From NCBI RefSeq assembly GCF_003236295.1, contig NZ_POTW01000016.1:30789-94788 (forward strand): a stretch of 64,000 nucleotides of DNA, read 5' to 3'. The number at the start of each line of letters is the position of its first letter. Within the stretch, counting starts at the first letter, position 1. A model generated the notes under the pieces. That model was not told the DNA's origin, did no database searches, and worked only from the letters and a program-made list of their open reading frames with translations. Shown one piece after another: positions 13,116 through 21,721 of this stretch. The position numbers and the translations under genes were made by a program. Source of the DNA: Jiangella anatolica (GTDB lineage Bacteria > Actinomycetota > Actinomycetes > Jiangellales > Jiangellaceae).

Positions 13116-15071
13116 TCACGACGACGCGACGAGCTCGGCCACCACCACCCCGAACGACGGCAGCGTCACCTTCGTGGTGAGGTCGGCCCGGTCCAGGACG
13201 CTGGTCAGCCGGTGGCCCGCGGGCACCCGGCACCCGGCCGTGACCTCGTCGGCCGAGAGGTTGACCAGCCAGACGTAACGGCGGCCGCTCTCGTGGGTGA
13301 GACCGTCGACGACCACGCGGGCATCGTCGACGGTGACGGCGGGAGCGGCGCCGGCCGCGTGGGCGAGGGCCCGGTACAGCCGGTGCACGACGTCGTCACG
13401 GTGGGCGTCGGGCCGAGCGGAGCCGAAGTACTCGACCGGGTACGTGCCGACGTAGACCGCGCCGTCGCCGACCGTGCGGCGCAGCAGCGCCGGGCGGCCG
13501 CGCTGGTCCCGGGCCAGCACGACGGTGCCGGCGTCGGGCGACGGCTCGGCCAGCGGCAGCATCGCCCGCGCCTGGTCGGTCCCGGCGAACGGAAAGGCGA
13601 GCGTCGTCCCCGCCGCCAGGTCGCCGAGGCCGGCCTCGAACCGCCACTCGACGACGTCGTCGACCTCCTCGCGCAGGCCGTAGCGCAGCGTGTGCCGTGC
13701 TCCGGTGACGCCGTCGACGTCGGGCCACCAGGAGCCGCGGTGCGCGCCGCTCACGCCGGCGAACCAGGACAGGTACACATGGCTGCCGGCCCGGGCCCAG
13801 TCCTCCAGCAGGTCGAACGCCGGCGCCGTCAGCAGCTTGTTCGACGGGACCAGCACCAGCCGCGGCCGCTCCCCCGGGTCCAGCGACTCCTCCCGCACCA
13901 CCGCCGGTGCGAGATCCGCGACCTTCGCCGCGAGATAGGCATGCTCGGTGATCGGCGTGATGCAGCGCCGGTCGGCGTCCGGGATGCGCGGATGCAGATC
14001 GAGGTACGACGGGAGCACGATGGCCGTCGCCGTGTCGGTGCGCCGGCAGCCCGCCACGTCGACCGCGTCGAGCACCGACCGGAACGCCGCCAGCTCACGC
14101 AGCGGCGCCTTCGGCGTGCCGTCCGGCAGCGTCAGCCCGAAGCCCAGCTCGAACGGGTGATGCCGGTACGGGTCCTGCGCGGTCAGGTCGAAGTCGGTGT
14201 TGTTCCAGGCGATCCAGCCGGTCGCGCCGGCCAGCAGCGACGAGTGCAGCGCCTGCCGGTAGAAGTGTGCGGCGTTGGCCTCGGAGCTGAGCGCGTTCGG
14301 CACACCGAACTCCTCCAGCACGACCGGCGGGCCGAAGTGCGACAGCTCGCAGGCCAGCGCCGCCGCCCAGTGCACCCGGGCCTGGTCGTTGCCCATCGGG
14401 TAGCTGTGCGGGCCGGCGAAGTCGACGAGGTCGAGCTGGCGGCGCAGCCGGAACCCGTTGTCGGTCCCGTACAGCTCCTTCGTCCACGCGCCGTCACCCA
14501 GCGACACCGGCAGCGACGACCCGCCGGCCCGGACGGCCTGCGTGCACACGATCGCCCACGCCCGCACGTCGTCCGGCTCGGCCGTGCCGGCGTAGTTGGT
14601 GAACTCGTTCGAGATCAGCCACCCGGCGATCGCCGGCGACGAGCCGAACCGGCGCACCGTCTCGGCGATGAAGAACGCCTGCTGGCCGAGCATGAACCCG
14701 TCGGTGTAGAGGTCGCGCCCGTGCCGCCATGCGACGTCCCAGTCCTCGCCGGACATGTGCCCGACGAGGAACGTCGGGATGGTCCGCACGCCTTCGTCGG
14801 CGCAGGTGTCGAGGAAGCGCTGGTAGCGCCCGCAGAACGCGTCGTCGACGACGTCGGGCGCGGGCTGGAAGTCCGGCCAGAACAGGAACGACCGGGTCAG
14901 CTCCAGGCCGTGCTCGCGCAGCACCCGCAGCTCGCGGCGCACGACGGCGTCGTCGTAGTCGCGCCACATGAACGGCCCGCCGGCCGCGGACCAGTAGTTC
15001 GCGCCCAGCCAGGTGGCGCCGGCCAGGCGCGGGCTCGGCCGCGCGATCGTGCCGGGATCAGGCGTGCTCAA
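13116..15071 (-). CDS. Glycoside hydrolase, GH5-like (clan GH-A) TIM barrel
   Basis: Hydrolyses a glycosidic bond, probably of a mannoside or glucoside. Of 651 residues, the first 350 or so form a clan GH-A barrel. The acid/base Glu lies in GWLISNEFTNY, the nucleophile Glu in PPVVLEEFGVPN, and GATWLGANYWSAAGGPFMWRDYD near the start is typical of this branch. The C-terminal 250 residues include a beta-galactosidase-trimerisation-like region (LVLVPSNKLLTAPAFDLLEDWARAGSHVYLSW) and a beta-sandwich end. There is no signal peptide, so it acts on imported oligosaccharide. I chose TTG at 15071 as start because GGAGGG lies just upstream; it overlaps the preceding gene by 14 bases and is translationally coupled. 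It is last gene of the importer operon. Confidence 0.82.
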   Translation of the reverse strand: MSTPDPGTIARPSPRLAGATWLGANYWSAAGGPFMWRDYDDAVVRRELRVLREHGLELTRSFLFWPDFQPAPDVVDDAFCGRYQRFLDTCADEGVRTIPTFLVGHMSGEDWDVAWRHGRDLYTDGFMLGQQAFFIAETVRRFGSSPAIAGWLISNEFTNYAGTAEPDDVRAWAIVCTQAVRAGGSSLPVSLGDGAWTKELYGTDNGFRLRRQLDLVDFAGPHSYPMGNDQARVHWAAALACELSHFGPPVVLEEFGVPNALSSEANAAHFYRQALHSSLLAGATGWIAWNNTDFDLTAQDPYRHHPFELGFGLTLPDGTPKAPLRELAAFRSVLDAVDVAGCRRTDTATAIVLPSYLDLHPRIPDADRRCITPITEHAYLAAKVADLAPAVVREESLDPGERPRLVLVPSNKLLTAPAFDLLEDWARAGSHVYLSWFAGVSGAHRGSWWPDVDGVTGARHTLRYGLREEVDDVVEWRFEAGLGDLAAGTTLAFPFAGTDQARAMLPLAEPSPDAGTVVLARDQRGRPALLRRTVGDGAVYVGTYPVEYFGSARPDAHRDDVVHRLYRALAHAAGAAPAVTVDDARVVVDGLTHESGRRYVWLVNLSADEVTAGCRVPAGHRLTSVLDRADLTTKVTLPSFGVVVAELVASS

Positions 15072-17130
15072 CGATCCAGCCCTCCAGTCCGGCGTCCAGG
15101 CCGGGATCGGTCGAGGTGAGGTCCAGGACGCCGTCGGCCCAGCTCGGGTCGACGGCGGCGGCGCGGCCCTCGCGCCACTGCGAGACGGCCACGGGCGGAC
15201 GGGCACAGGGCAGCCGCAGCGTCCCGGCGCCGATCGGAACGACGGCGACCCGGCCGGCCGCCGGCGCGCTCAGATCCACGTCGTCCAGCGCGACGACCGC
15301 CCAGCGGCCGGTGTACTCGACGCCGGCCGGCGCGGCGCCGTCACGCAGGCACAGCGCCGTCAGCACGCCGTCCTCCAGCCGGCCCCAGGAGCGCACGTCC
15401 GGTTCGGCGGCGAGCGACCCGACGGACGAGCTCAGCCACAGCGGCCGCCACGACGCGGTGCGACGGTGCCAGCGGTTCAGCGCCCGCCGCCGGGCCAGCG
15501 CCCGCACGTCGCTGGAGGACGGCAGCACCGCGCCCGGCACCCCCAGCACCGCCGTGTCCAGCAGCACCTCGTCGTCCTGTGCCCAGTCGTAGCCGCTGGA
15601 CCCGTTGACGGTGACGCCGACGCCGCCGGCCAGCGCCGCCCACACGCTCCAGTGCCGGTGCCCGGCGCCCTCGTGCGCCGCGCCGTGGTCGCCCATGTCG
15701 TCCATCGCGACGACGTCGGCCAGCGCGAGGTGCAGCGGGTGCAGCCCGTAGACCAGGATCGCGACGTCCGGGTCGGCGCGCCGGGCCGCCTCGGCGACGA
15801 TGCGGTGCAGCTCCTGGCTCAGCCGCTCGCCGCGCAGGGCCGGGTCGGCCGGCACGGCGACGTCCGGGCCGGGCAGGCCGTAGCCGAAGTCCAGCTTGAG
15901 GATCGCCGGGCGCTGGTCGCGCACCAGCGCCTCGGTCCGCTGGGCCAGGAACGCCCGCGTCCGCGGTGAGCTGGGGTCCAGGCACCAGTGCTGCGCCGGG
16001 TCGCGTGGGTCCTGCGCCCAGTTGGCCCGGCGCGGCCGGCCGTCGGCGCCGCGCAGCAGGTCGTCGTCGGTGAGGCCGACGGCGGCCGGGTCGTCGATCC
16101 AGCCGACCGACTGCCAGAACCCGACCGCGAGCCCGTCGGCGCGGGCCGCGTCGAGGTCGGCGGCGAAGTCCGGGAACCGGCCCAGGTGCGGCACGCCGCT
16201 GGACACCATGGTCTCCCACTGGTCGTCCAGGACGAGCGCCTCGCACTCCAGGTCGCGGGCGACGCGCGCCGCCCCCGGCAGGTCGTGCGTCCCGGACCGG
16301 AAGTCACCCCACGTGTTCCAGACGCTCAGCGCGGCCCGTGGCGACCGCGTCCGGTCGGGCCGCGGGAACGAGGCGAAGTACCGATCGTAGGCATCCCACG
16401 CGGTGTCACCCCAGGTCAGGCGCAGCGGCGCGGTCCACGTCCGGACGCCGCCGGGAGCGCCCCACAGGTCCTCGCGGTACGACCAGCGCAGCCCGAAGTT
16501 CGCCGACCGCGCCTCCAGCGTCAGCGCCGCGTCCGGGACAGAGCCCGCGCCGGCCAGTAGCCAGCCGCGGTCGTCGCCGAACGCCGCCGCGTAGAGCGGC
16601 CGCGGGAACGCCGCCGCGTACGGGGCTCCGACGGCCGGGCCGAACGCCCCCAGCGGCACGGTCGCCTGGCCGAGGTCCCAGCTGCGGAAGAAGCTGGCCG
16701 CCGGTGCCGGCCGGCCGCTCGGCACGCACACGCCGCCGGCCCGCCAGTCCGGCCAGTACGGGACGTCCGCGGGCGCCGCCGCCCGCTGCTCGGGCGCCAG
16801 CGGCGACGCGCCGAACCACAGGTCGACGATCCGCACGCCGTCGGCCAGGTCCAGCGACAGCGACAGCGACGCGAGGTCGAGACCCGACTCGGTCTCGGTC
16901 CACTCGGCCTCGCCGGAGCCGGCCGCACCCAGCGACAGCGTCACGCGGCCACCGTCCACCGACGTCCCGTGCGCAGAGAGGAACGTGTGGGAACCGTCCG
17001 GCAGCACCGCCCACAGCGACGGGTACAGCGTCCCGGACCACACCTCCCCGAGCTGCGCGAACCCGGTCGACAGGTCGACGGACAGGACGTGGCCATGCCG
17101 GGCCACCGCGAGCGAGTGCTCCACCCTCAT
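15058..17130 (-). CDS. GH36-like alpha-galactosidase-type glycoside hydrolase
   Basis: A 690-residue cytoplasmic enzyme of clan GH-D architecture: an N-terminal beta-sandwich (about 1-265), a central TIM barrel and a small C-terminal beta domain. The barrel begins ALSVWNTWGDFRSG, contains VLDDQWETMVSSG and the nucleophile strand AILKLDFGYGLPG at about 420-430, with the second acidic region VAMDDMGDHGA near 485. These correspond to alpha-galactosidase/raffinose-synthase-like enzymes, but the sequence is divergent, so the sugar cannot be named. The ATG overlaps the end of the upstream permease gene by four bases. Encoded between an importer and a GH5-like enzyme, it probably trims the imported glycoside. 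Start codon choice is secure from the ATGA overlap. Confidence 0.8.
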   Translation of the reverse strand: MRVEHSLAVARHGHVLSVDLSTGFAQLGEVWSGTLYPSLWAVLPDGSHTFLSAHGTSVDGGRVTLSLGAAGSGEAEWTETESGLDLASLSLSLDLADGVRIVDLWFGASPLAPEQRAAAPADVPYWPDWRAGGVCVPSGRPAPAASFFRSWDLGQATVPLGAFGPAVGAPYAAAFPRPLYAAAFGDDRGWLLAGAGSVPDAALTLEARSANFGLRWSYREDLWGAPGGVRTWTAPLRLTWGDTAWDAYDRYFASFPRPDRTRSPRAALSVWNTWGDFRSGTHDLPGAARVARDLECEALVLDDQWETMVSSGVPHLGRFPDFAADLDAARADGLAVGFWQSVGWIDDPAAVGLTDDDLLRGADGRPRRANWAQDPRDPAQHWCLDPSSPRTRAFLAQRTEALVRDQRPAILKLDFGYGLPGPDVAVPADPALRGERLSQELHRIVAEAARRADPDVAILVYGLHPLHLALADVVAMDDMGDHGAAHEGAGHRHWSVWAALAGGVGVTVNGSSGYDWAQDDEVLLDTAVLGVPGAVLPSSSDVRALARRRALNRWHRRTASWRPLWLSSSVGSLAAEPDVRSWGRLEDGVLTALCLRDGAAPAGVEYTGRWAVVALDDVDLSAPAAGRVAVVPIGAGTLRLPCARPPVAVSQWREGRAAAVDPSWADGVLDLTSTDPGLDAGLEGWIVEHA

Positions 17131-17951
17131 CCCTTCATGGCCCCTGTCACCAGCGCGTTCTCCATCCGGCGGCGCAGCAGCAGGTAGGCGGCGTAGATCG
17201 GCAGCAGCGTGATCACGGTGCCGGCCGTCAGCAGGCCGTATTCGGCCGACACGTTCGTCACCAGCGTCGGCAGCGCGACCTGCGCCGTCCGCACGTCGGT
17301 CGACGGGCCGGCCACGACCAGCGCGATCAGGTACTCGTTCCAGATGTTGATGAAGGTCAGCAGCATCACGGTCGCGACGGCCGGCATCGCCAGCGGCGCG
17401 TAGATGCGCAGCAGCACCTGCAGCCGGTTGGCGCCGTCGAGCCGGGCGCTCTCCTCCAGCTCGCGCGGGATCGTGCGCATGTACTGGGTGATCAGCACGA
17501 CCGACAGCGGCACCGACGTCCCGACGTAGTAGAGCACCAGGAACGTGCGGGTCTGGTAGAGGTCCAGCCAGATCGCCAGCAGCACCGTCGGCACCAGCGC
17601 GGCGAACCCGGGGATCAGGAAGCCCAGCGCCAGCGACCGCTCGACGAGCTTCCCGAGCCGGCCGGAGTTCGTCGCCAGCGCGTACGCGGCCGGGACGACG
17701 ACCACCAGCGCCAGCGCGATCGCGGCCACCGTCACCAGCGCCGAGTTCGTCAGCCCCTTGCCCAGCGAGACGTACTCCCAGGCCAGCCGGTAGTTCTCGA
17801 ACGACCAGCTCTCGGGCAGGCCGAACGCGTTGGTGAAGATCTCGGTGTTGTCCTTGAACGACGACATCAGCAGGTAGTAGAGCGGCAGCGCGAGCAGCAG
17901 CGCGTACACCCAGACGAGGACGTGGCTGACCAGCAGCCCGGGGCGCCTCAT
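17127..17951 (-). CDS. Carbohydrate ABC transporter permease, MalG type
   Basis: A 274-residue inner-membrane permease with six transmembrane helices. It forms the import channel with the neighbouring MalF-type permease. The coupling-helix (EAA) motif is seen as EESARLDGANRLQVLLRIYAPLAMPA near 180-205, with the family pattern EAAxxDGAxxxxxxxxIxxP. The N-terminal motif PLYYLLMSSFKDNTEIFTN is standard for MalG proteins. The ATGA overlap with the gene before it and the four-base overlap with the hydrolase after it show one operon. No ATPase (MsiK/MalK) is encoded here; in actinobacteria a shared MsiK encoded elsewhere usually energises such importers, and that is likely here too. Confidence 0.93.
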   Translation of the reverse strand: MRRPGLLVSHVLVWVYALLLALPLYYLLMSSFKDNTEIFTNAFGLPESWSFENYRLAWEYVSLGKGLTNSALVTVAAIALALVVVVPAAYALATNSGRLGKLVERSLALGFLIPGFAALVPTVLLAIWLDLYQTRTFLVLYYVGTSVPLSVVLITQYMRTIPRELEESARLDGANRLQVLLRIYAPLAMPAVATVMLLTFINIWNEYLIALVVAGPSTDVRTAQVALPTLVTNVSAEYGLLTAGTVITLLPIYAAYLLLRRRMENALVTGAMKG

Positions 17952-18874
17952 ACCCGGCTCCGCAGCGCCGAGCGGATGGCGACGGCTCCGGCCAGCCCGA
18001 GCACGAACAGCACCACGCCGACCGCCTGGCTGTAGCCGATGTCGGACTGCTGGAACGCCTTGCTGTACACGAGGTACGACAGCGTCACCGAACTGGTGCC
18101 CGGCCCGCCCGACGTCAGCAGCAGCACCGTCGCCGCGGACAGGAACAGCGTCCACAGGTACTGCAGCATCGCCACGATCCCGACGAAGCCGCGGATCATC
18201 CCGTACGCGACGTGCCACATCGACCTCCAGTGGCCGCACCCGTCGATGCGGGAGGCCTCGATGACGTCGGCCGGCAGCGCGGTGAGCTGCGCGCCGAACA
18301 GGACGGCCAGGAAGCCGACCCCGGACCACAGGTCGACGGCCATGATCACCGGCAGCGTGGTGGCCGGGTCGGCCAGCCAGTTGCGCGCCAGCGTCTCCAG
18401 CCCGATCGTCTCCAGACCCTGGTTGACCAGGCCGTCCGGGGCGAGGATCGCGTAGAACACCATCGCCTTGGTGGCCACCGACAGCAGCGCGGAGGTGAAG
18501 AACAGGATCCGCAGCAGCCCGGCCAGCGGCGGCCGCAGGAACAGGTAGTAGCCGAGCATGAACCCGAGCACCACCATGACCGGCACCACCACGCCGACCT
18601 GGACGGCGGTGTTGCGCACCGCCATCCAGAACACGTCGTCGCCGAACATCGTCCGGAAGTTCTCCAGGCCGACGAACTCGCGCGGCGCGATCAGTGTGGT
18701 CGCGTTGGTGAGGCTGACGACGAAGACGCTGGCCAGCGGGCCGACCAGGAACACCAGGTACCAGAGGAACGCCGGCATCGCGAAGATCATCGGGGTGTCC
18801 CGGTGACGCGATCTGCGCTCGGCCCGCCGGGCCGGCCCCGGTGCGCCCGGCGGCGCCTGTACCAGCGTGGTCAC
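17948..18874 (-). CDS. Carbohydrate ABC transporter permease, MalF type
   Basis: A 308-residue permease with six transmembrane helices and a positively charged cytoplasmic N-terminus (PARRAERRSRHRDTP). The EAA coupling loop reads VIEASRIDGCGHWRSMWHVAYGMIRG at about 215-240; note that the usual DGA has become DGC. The GTG start at 18874 is two bases after the stop of the binding-protein gene and has GGGAG upstream. It forms the heterodimeric channel with the MalG-type protein encoded next. The C-terminal region (TSSVTLSYLVYSKAFQQSDIGYSQAVGVVLFVL) is typical of sugar importers. The substrate is unknown but must be the one recognised by the lipoprotein encoded just upstream. Confidence 0.92.
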   Translation of the reverse strand: MTTLVQAPPGAPGPARRAERRSRHRDTPMIFAMPAFLWYLVFLVGPLASVFVVSLTNATTLIAPREFVGLENFRTMFGDDVFWMAVRNTAVQVGVVVPVMVVLGFMLGYYLFLRPPLAGLLRILFFTSALLSVATKAMVFYAILAPDGLVNQGLETIGLETLARNWLADPATTLPVIMAVDLWSGVGFLAVLFGAQLTALPADVIEASRIDGCGHWRSMWHVAYGMIRGFVGIVAMLQYLWTLFLSAATVLLLTSGGPGTSSVTLSYLVYSKAFQQSDIGYSQAVGVVLFVLGLAGAVAIRSALRSRV

Positions 18875-18876
18875 GC

Positions 18877-20163
18877 TCAGCTCCCGTAGGTCGTGTCCAG
18901 CGCGGCGCAGATGTCGTCCGCTGAGGTGCCGTCGGTGAACGCGACCGCGGTCTCGCGGATGACGCTCTGGCTGATCGCACCCGGGATCCAGCGGTCCGGC
19001 AGCACCGCGTAGTCGACGATCTCCGGAAGCTCGGCCTGCGCCTGGGTGAGCAGCGGCTGGACGTCGCCGAGGTCGGCGTCGCCGGCGCTGACGGCGGTGA
19101 TCATGTCGGCGTCGCGGACGAAGGTCGCCACGGTCTCCGGCCGGTACATGTACTCGATGAACTCGCGGACGGCGTCGAGCTTCTCCGCGCCGTTCTTGCT
19201 GACCCAGAAGCCGTTCGAGGTGCCCTCGTACGCGGTCGGACGGTCGTACGCGCCGCCGTCGGGCACCGGCAGGCCACCCAGCGCGATGCTGTCGGTCAGC
19301 TCCGGCGGGACCTGCGCGAACTCCCAGGAGCCGGCCGTCATGATGGCCGCCTCGCCGGACATGAACTGGGCCACCATGCTCTGCGCCTCGTAGCCCTCGG
19401 CGTCGTCGACGAACACGCCGGCGTCGCGAAGCTCGGTGAACAGCTCGACGCCCTGCATGGTCTCGGGGCTGGCGCACCAGCCGCCGTTGGTGAAGATCTC
19501 GCGGGCGGCGTCGGGCTCCAGGTAGGACTGGGCCAGCTGGAAGAACAGCTTCTGCCCGCTCCAGTCGTTGCCGCCGATCGCGAACGGCTGGATGCCGGCG
19601 GCCCGTAGCGCGTCGGCCGCGGCGATCAGGTCGTCGGTCGTCTCCGGCAGCTCGGTGATCCCGGCCTGCTCCAGCAGCGCGGTGTTGTACCAGACCGGCC
19701 ACTGGTAGCCCTCGAACGGAAAGCCCTGGACCTGGCCGTCGGCGCGGGTCCACTCCTCGATCGCGCCGGGCGAGAGCCGCTCGCGCAGGCCCCACTCGTC
19801 GAGGTAGTCGCCCACCGGCACGACCACGTCGTTGTCGATCCAGGTCAGCGGCTTGTCGACGGGATTGATGTGGACGATGTCGGCCTGCTGGCCGGCCGCC
19901 ACGGAGGTCTCGAACACCGTCGGCAGGTCCTCGCCGGCCACCTCGACCTGCACCTCGATGCCGGTCTCCTCGGTGAACTGCTCGATCACGTCGCGCAGCA
20001 CCTGGCCACCCGGCGAGCTGGGCGCGGCCGGCGTCAGCAGCGTGAGGCTGTCCGCGCTCTCGGCCTGGTCGTCCCCCTCGCCGTCTCCGCCGGAACACGC
20101 GGCGGTCGTCAGCAGGACCGCGCTCGCGATCAGCCCGGAAGCCCACTTCGTCGTGCGACTCAT
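18877..20163 (-). CDS. Sugar ABC transporter substrate-binding lipoprotein
   Basis: A 428-residue extracytoplasmic binding protein (family 1 solute-binding, MalE/UgpB-like). The signal peptide ends in TTAAC (Cys23), followed by an acidic linker. The body starts LTLLTPAAPSSPGGQVLRDVIEQFTEETGIEVQVEV and contains the family landmarks AGQQADIVHINP, GFPFEGYQWPVWYNTALLEQAG (about 140-160) and MSGEAAIMTAGSW. These carry the typical aromatic stacking residues for a sugar. It overlaps the oxidoreductase gene upstream by four bases and is separated from the permease gene by two, so it lies inside one operon. The FAD enzyme encoded first suggests that the ligand is an oxidisable glycoside or sugar derivative, but the ligand itself cannot be inferred. 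Confidence 0.93.
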   Translation of the reverse strand: MSRTTKWASGLIASAVLLTTAACSGGDGEGDDQAESADSLTLLTPAAPSSPGGQVLRDVIEQFTEETGIEVQVEVAGEDLPTVFETSVAAGQQADIVHINPVDKPLTWIDNDVVVPVGDYLDEWGLRERLSPGAIEEWTRADGQVQGFPFEGYQWPVWYNTALLEQAGITELPETTDDLIAAADALRAAGIQPFAIGGNDWSGQKLFFQLAQSYLEPDAAREIFTNGGWCASPETMQGVELFTELRDAGVFVDDAEGYEAQSMVAQFMSGEAAIMTAGSWEFAQVPPELTDSIALGGLPVPDGGAYDRPTAYEGTSNGFWVSKNGAEKLDAVREFIEYMYRPETVATFVRDADMITAVSAGDADLGDVQPLLTQAQAELPEIVDYAVLPDRWIPGAISQSVIRETAVAFTDGTSADDICAALDTTYGS

Positions 20164-21518
20164 CTCCAACTCCGTTCGTAGGAAAGGTTGTGGTCCACGG
20201 CGACCGCGGCGTCTGGGTCGACGATCGCACCCTGGTCGCGGAGCCGGCCGCGCAGCCACGCCGCGTCGACCTTCCGGACCTCGCCGTGGTCGCGGGCGGC
20301 GGCCGCCGCCTCGCCCGCCGCCTGCCCCATCGCCATGCACTGCGCCATCGAGCGGACGGCGGCATGCGCGCCGTGCGTCGCGGAGAAGCAGCGCCCGGCG
20401 ACGAGGACGTTGACGGCGTCCCGGGGAACGAGCGTCCGGACGGGGATGCCGACGACTCCGCCGTCCGGGATGTGCTGCCACGCGGTGTCGGCGCCGTCGT
20501 GGTGGTCCTCGATCGGCGCCCCGCACAGGCCGATCTGGTCGTCGAACTGGGTGGCCGCGAGGACGTCGGCCTGGTCGAGCCGGTAGTCGCCGTAGACCCG
20601 GCGGGTCTCGCGGACGCCGATCTGGCTGCTGAACGAGGCCAGCTCGGCCCGCTCGTAGCCGGGGACGCGGTCGCGCAGGAACCGGACGTACTCCAGCGCC
20701 TGCTCCCGGCCCTGCCGCTCCCGTTCGGAGAGCAGCTCGGGGTCGGTCGCGGTGACGACGGCGCCGGCCCGCTCCTCGGCGGACGGCAGCCGCGTCATGA
20801 TGGTCGCGGTCATGCCCTCGACCGCGGCGCGGTGGTCGCTGCCCTCCAGGCGGGGCAGCGCGTACTCGCCGGTCGCGGCCGCCGCCCGCATCAGCGCCTC
20901 GAGCTCGGGGCGGCCGACGGTGGCGCGGCGGGCGAGATCGACGTTGACCATCTTGAACGTGGTGGTGAGCGTCTGCGCGGGACTGTCGACGCCGGCCAGC
21001 TCGTAGCCGAGGCCGGCGAAGTGGCACAGGTCGGCGTCGCCGGACGCGTCGACGAAGATGCTGCCGCGCACCCGCCACAGCCCCTGCTTGGTCGCGACGG
21101 TGACGGCGGTGACGACCCCGTCGCCGTCGGTCTCGGCCTCGACGAGGCGCGAGTGCAGCAGGATCCGCGCGCCCGCCTCGGCGACGAGACGTTCCCAGAC
21201 GACCTTGAGGTACTCCGGGTGGTAGGTGACGCCGGTGCCGGCGCCGAACGAGTTCGGCCGGTGGATCGTCCGGCTGACGGCGGCCAGCCCGGCCAGCACG
21301 TCGTCGCCGATGCCGCCGACCACCTTCCGCGGGGTCTGGCCGGGCGTGAAGAAGCCGTAGAACGTGTCGAGGACGGCCGCACCGGTGCCGCCGAGGAAGC
21401 CGTTGGCGTCGATCAGCAGCACGTCCGCTCCGGCCCGTGCCGCCGCCGTCGCGGCCGTGGCGCCGGCCGATCCGCCGCCGACGACCACCACCCCGGCGGT
21501 CAGTTCCCGATCCGTCAT
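20160..21518 (-). CDS. FAD-dependent oxidoreductase (FAD_oxidored family)
   Basis: A 452-residue flavoenzyme and first gene of the importer operon. Residues about 6-40 hold the Rossmann dinucleotide motif GVVVVGGGSAGATAATAAARAGADVLLID. The middle contains FVDASGDADLCHFAG near 150, typical of the FAD_oxidored group (relatives of fumarate-reductase-like and HgcC-like proteins), and the C-terminal FAD motif GIPVRTLVPRDAVNVLVAGRCFSATHGAHAAVRS near 370-400. No signal peptide or Tat motif is present, so it is cytoplasmic. It may oxidise a sugar, sugar acid or polyol; the electron acceptor is unknown. A promoter TTGACC-17-TACAGT and three TTGGT repeats lie upstream, facing the divergent GntR gene. 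Function beyond the family is inference. Confidence 0.87.
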   Translation of the reverse strand: MTDRELTAGVVVVGGGSAGATAATAAARAGADVLLIDANGFLGGTGAAVLDTFYGFFTPGQTPRKVVGGIGDDVLAGLAAVSRTIHRPNSFGAGTGVTYHPEYLKVVWERLVAEAGARILLHSRLVEAETDGDGVVTAVTVATKQGLWRVRGSIFVDASGDADLCHFAGLGYELAGVDSPAQTLTTTFKMVNVDLARRATVGRPELEALMRAAAATGEYALPRLEGSDHRAAVEGMTATIMTRLPSAEERAGAVVTATDPELLSERERQGREQALEYVRFLRDRVPGYERAELASFSSQIGVRETRRVYGDYRLDQADVLAATQFDDQIGLCGAPIEDHHDGADTAWQHIPDGGVVGIPVRTLVPRDAVNVLVAGRCFSATHGAHAAVRSMAQCMAMGQAAGEAAAAARDHGEVRKVDAAWLRGRLRDQGAIVDPDAAVAVDHNLSYERSWR

Positions 21519-21531
21519 CGCCACCCTCAAA

Positions 21532-21595
21532 TTGGTTGCGCTTTGGTTGAATTGGTTGTGGCGGCGACTGTACGCGGCACCACATTGACGGTCAA
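21532..21595 (-). promoter_or_regulatory. Promoter and repeat operators of the oxidoreductase/importer operon
   Basis: On the minus strand TTGACC (21590-21595), a 17-bp spacer and TACAGT (21567-21572) form a good promoter. Just downstream lie three ACCAA words (TTGGT on the plus strand at 21532, 21543 and 21552), two of them in the longer form CAACCAATT 20 bp apart. Binding there would block the start of transcription, so these are likely GntR operators. Confidence 0.65.
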
Positions 21596-21651
21596 GCGAT
21601 GACGACCGAACCGTTACATCCAGGTATCGTCCCAGCTCAGTTGGTTCAGTC

Positions 21652-21702
21652 TTGACGTGCCGCGCTCCACAGGCGTAGCGTTCGCGGCCAGACAATTGGT
21701 CT
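21652..21702 (+). promoter_or_regulatory. Promoter and operator of the gntR arm
   Basis: TTGACG (21652-21657), an 18-bp spacer and TAGCGT (21676-21681) form a promoter. AGAC-AATTG-GTCT (21690-21702) covers the expected start of transcription and shares its ACCAATT core with the sites on the divergent side; a further TTGGT lies at 21641. This is the layout of autoregulated repression. Confidence 0.65.
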
Positions 21703-21721
21703 ACTCGGAAGGGTGTGAGGC

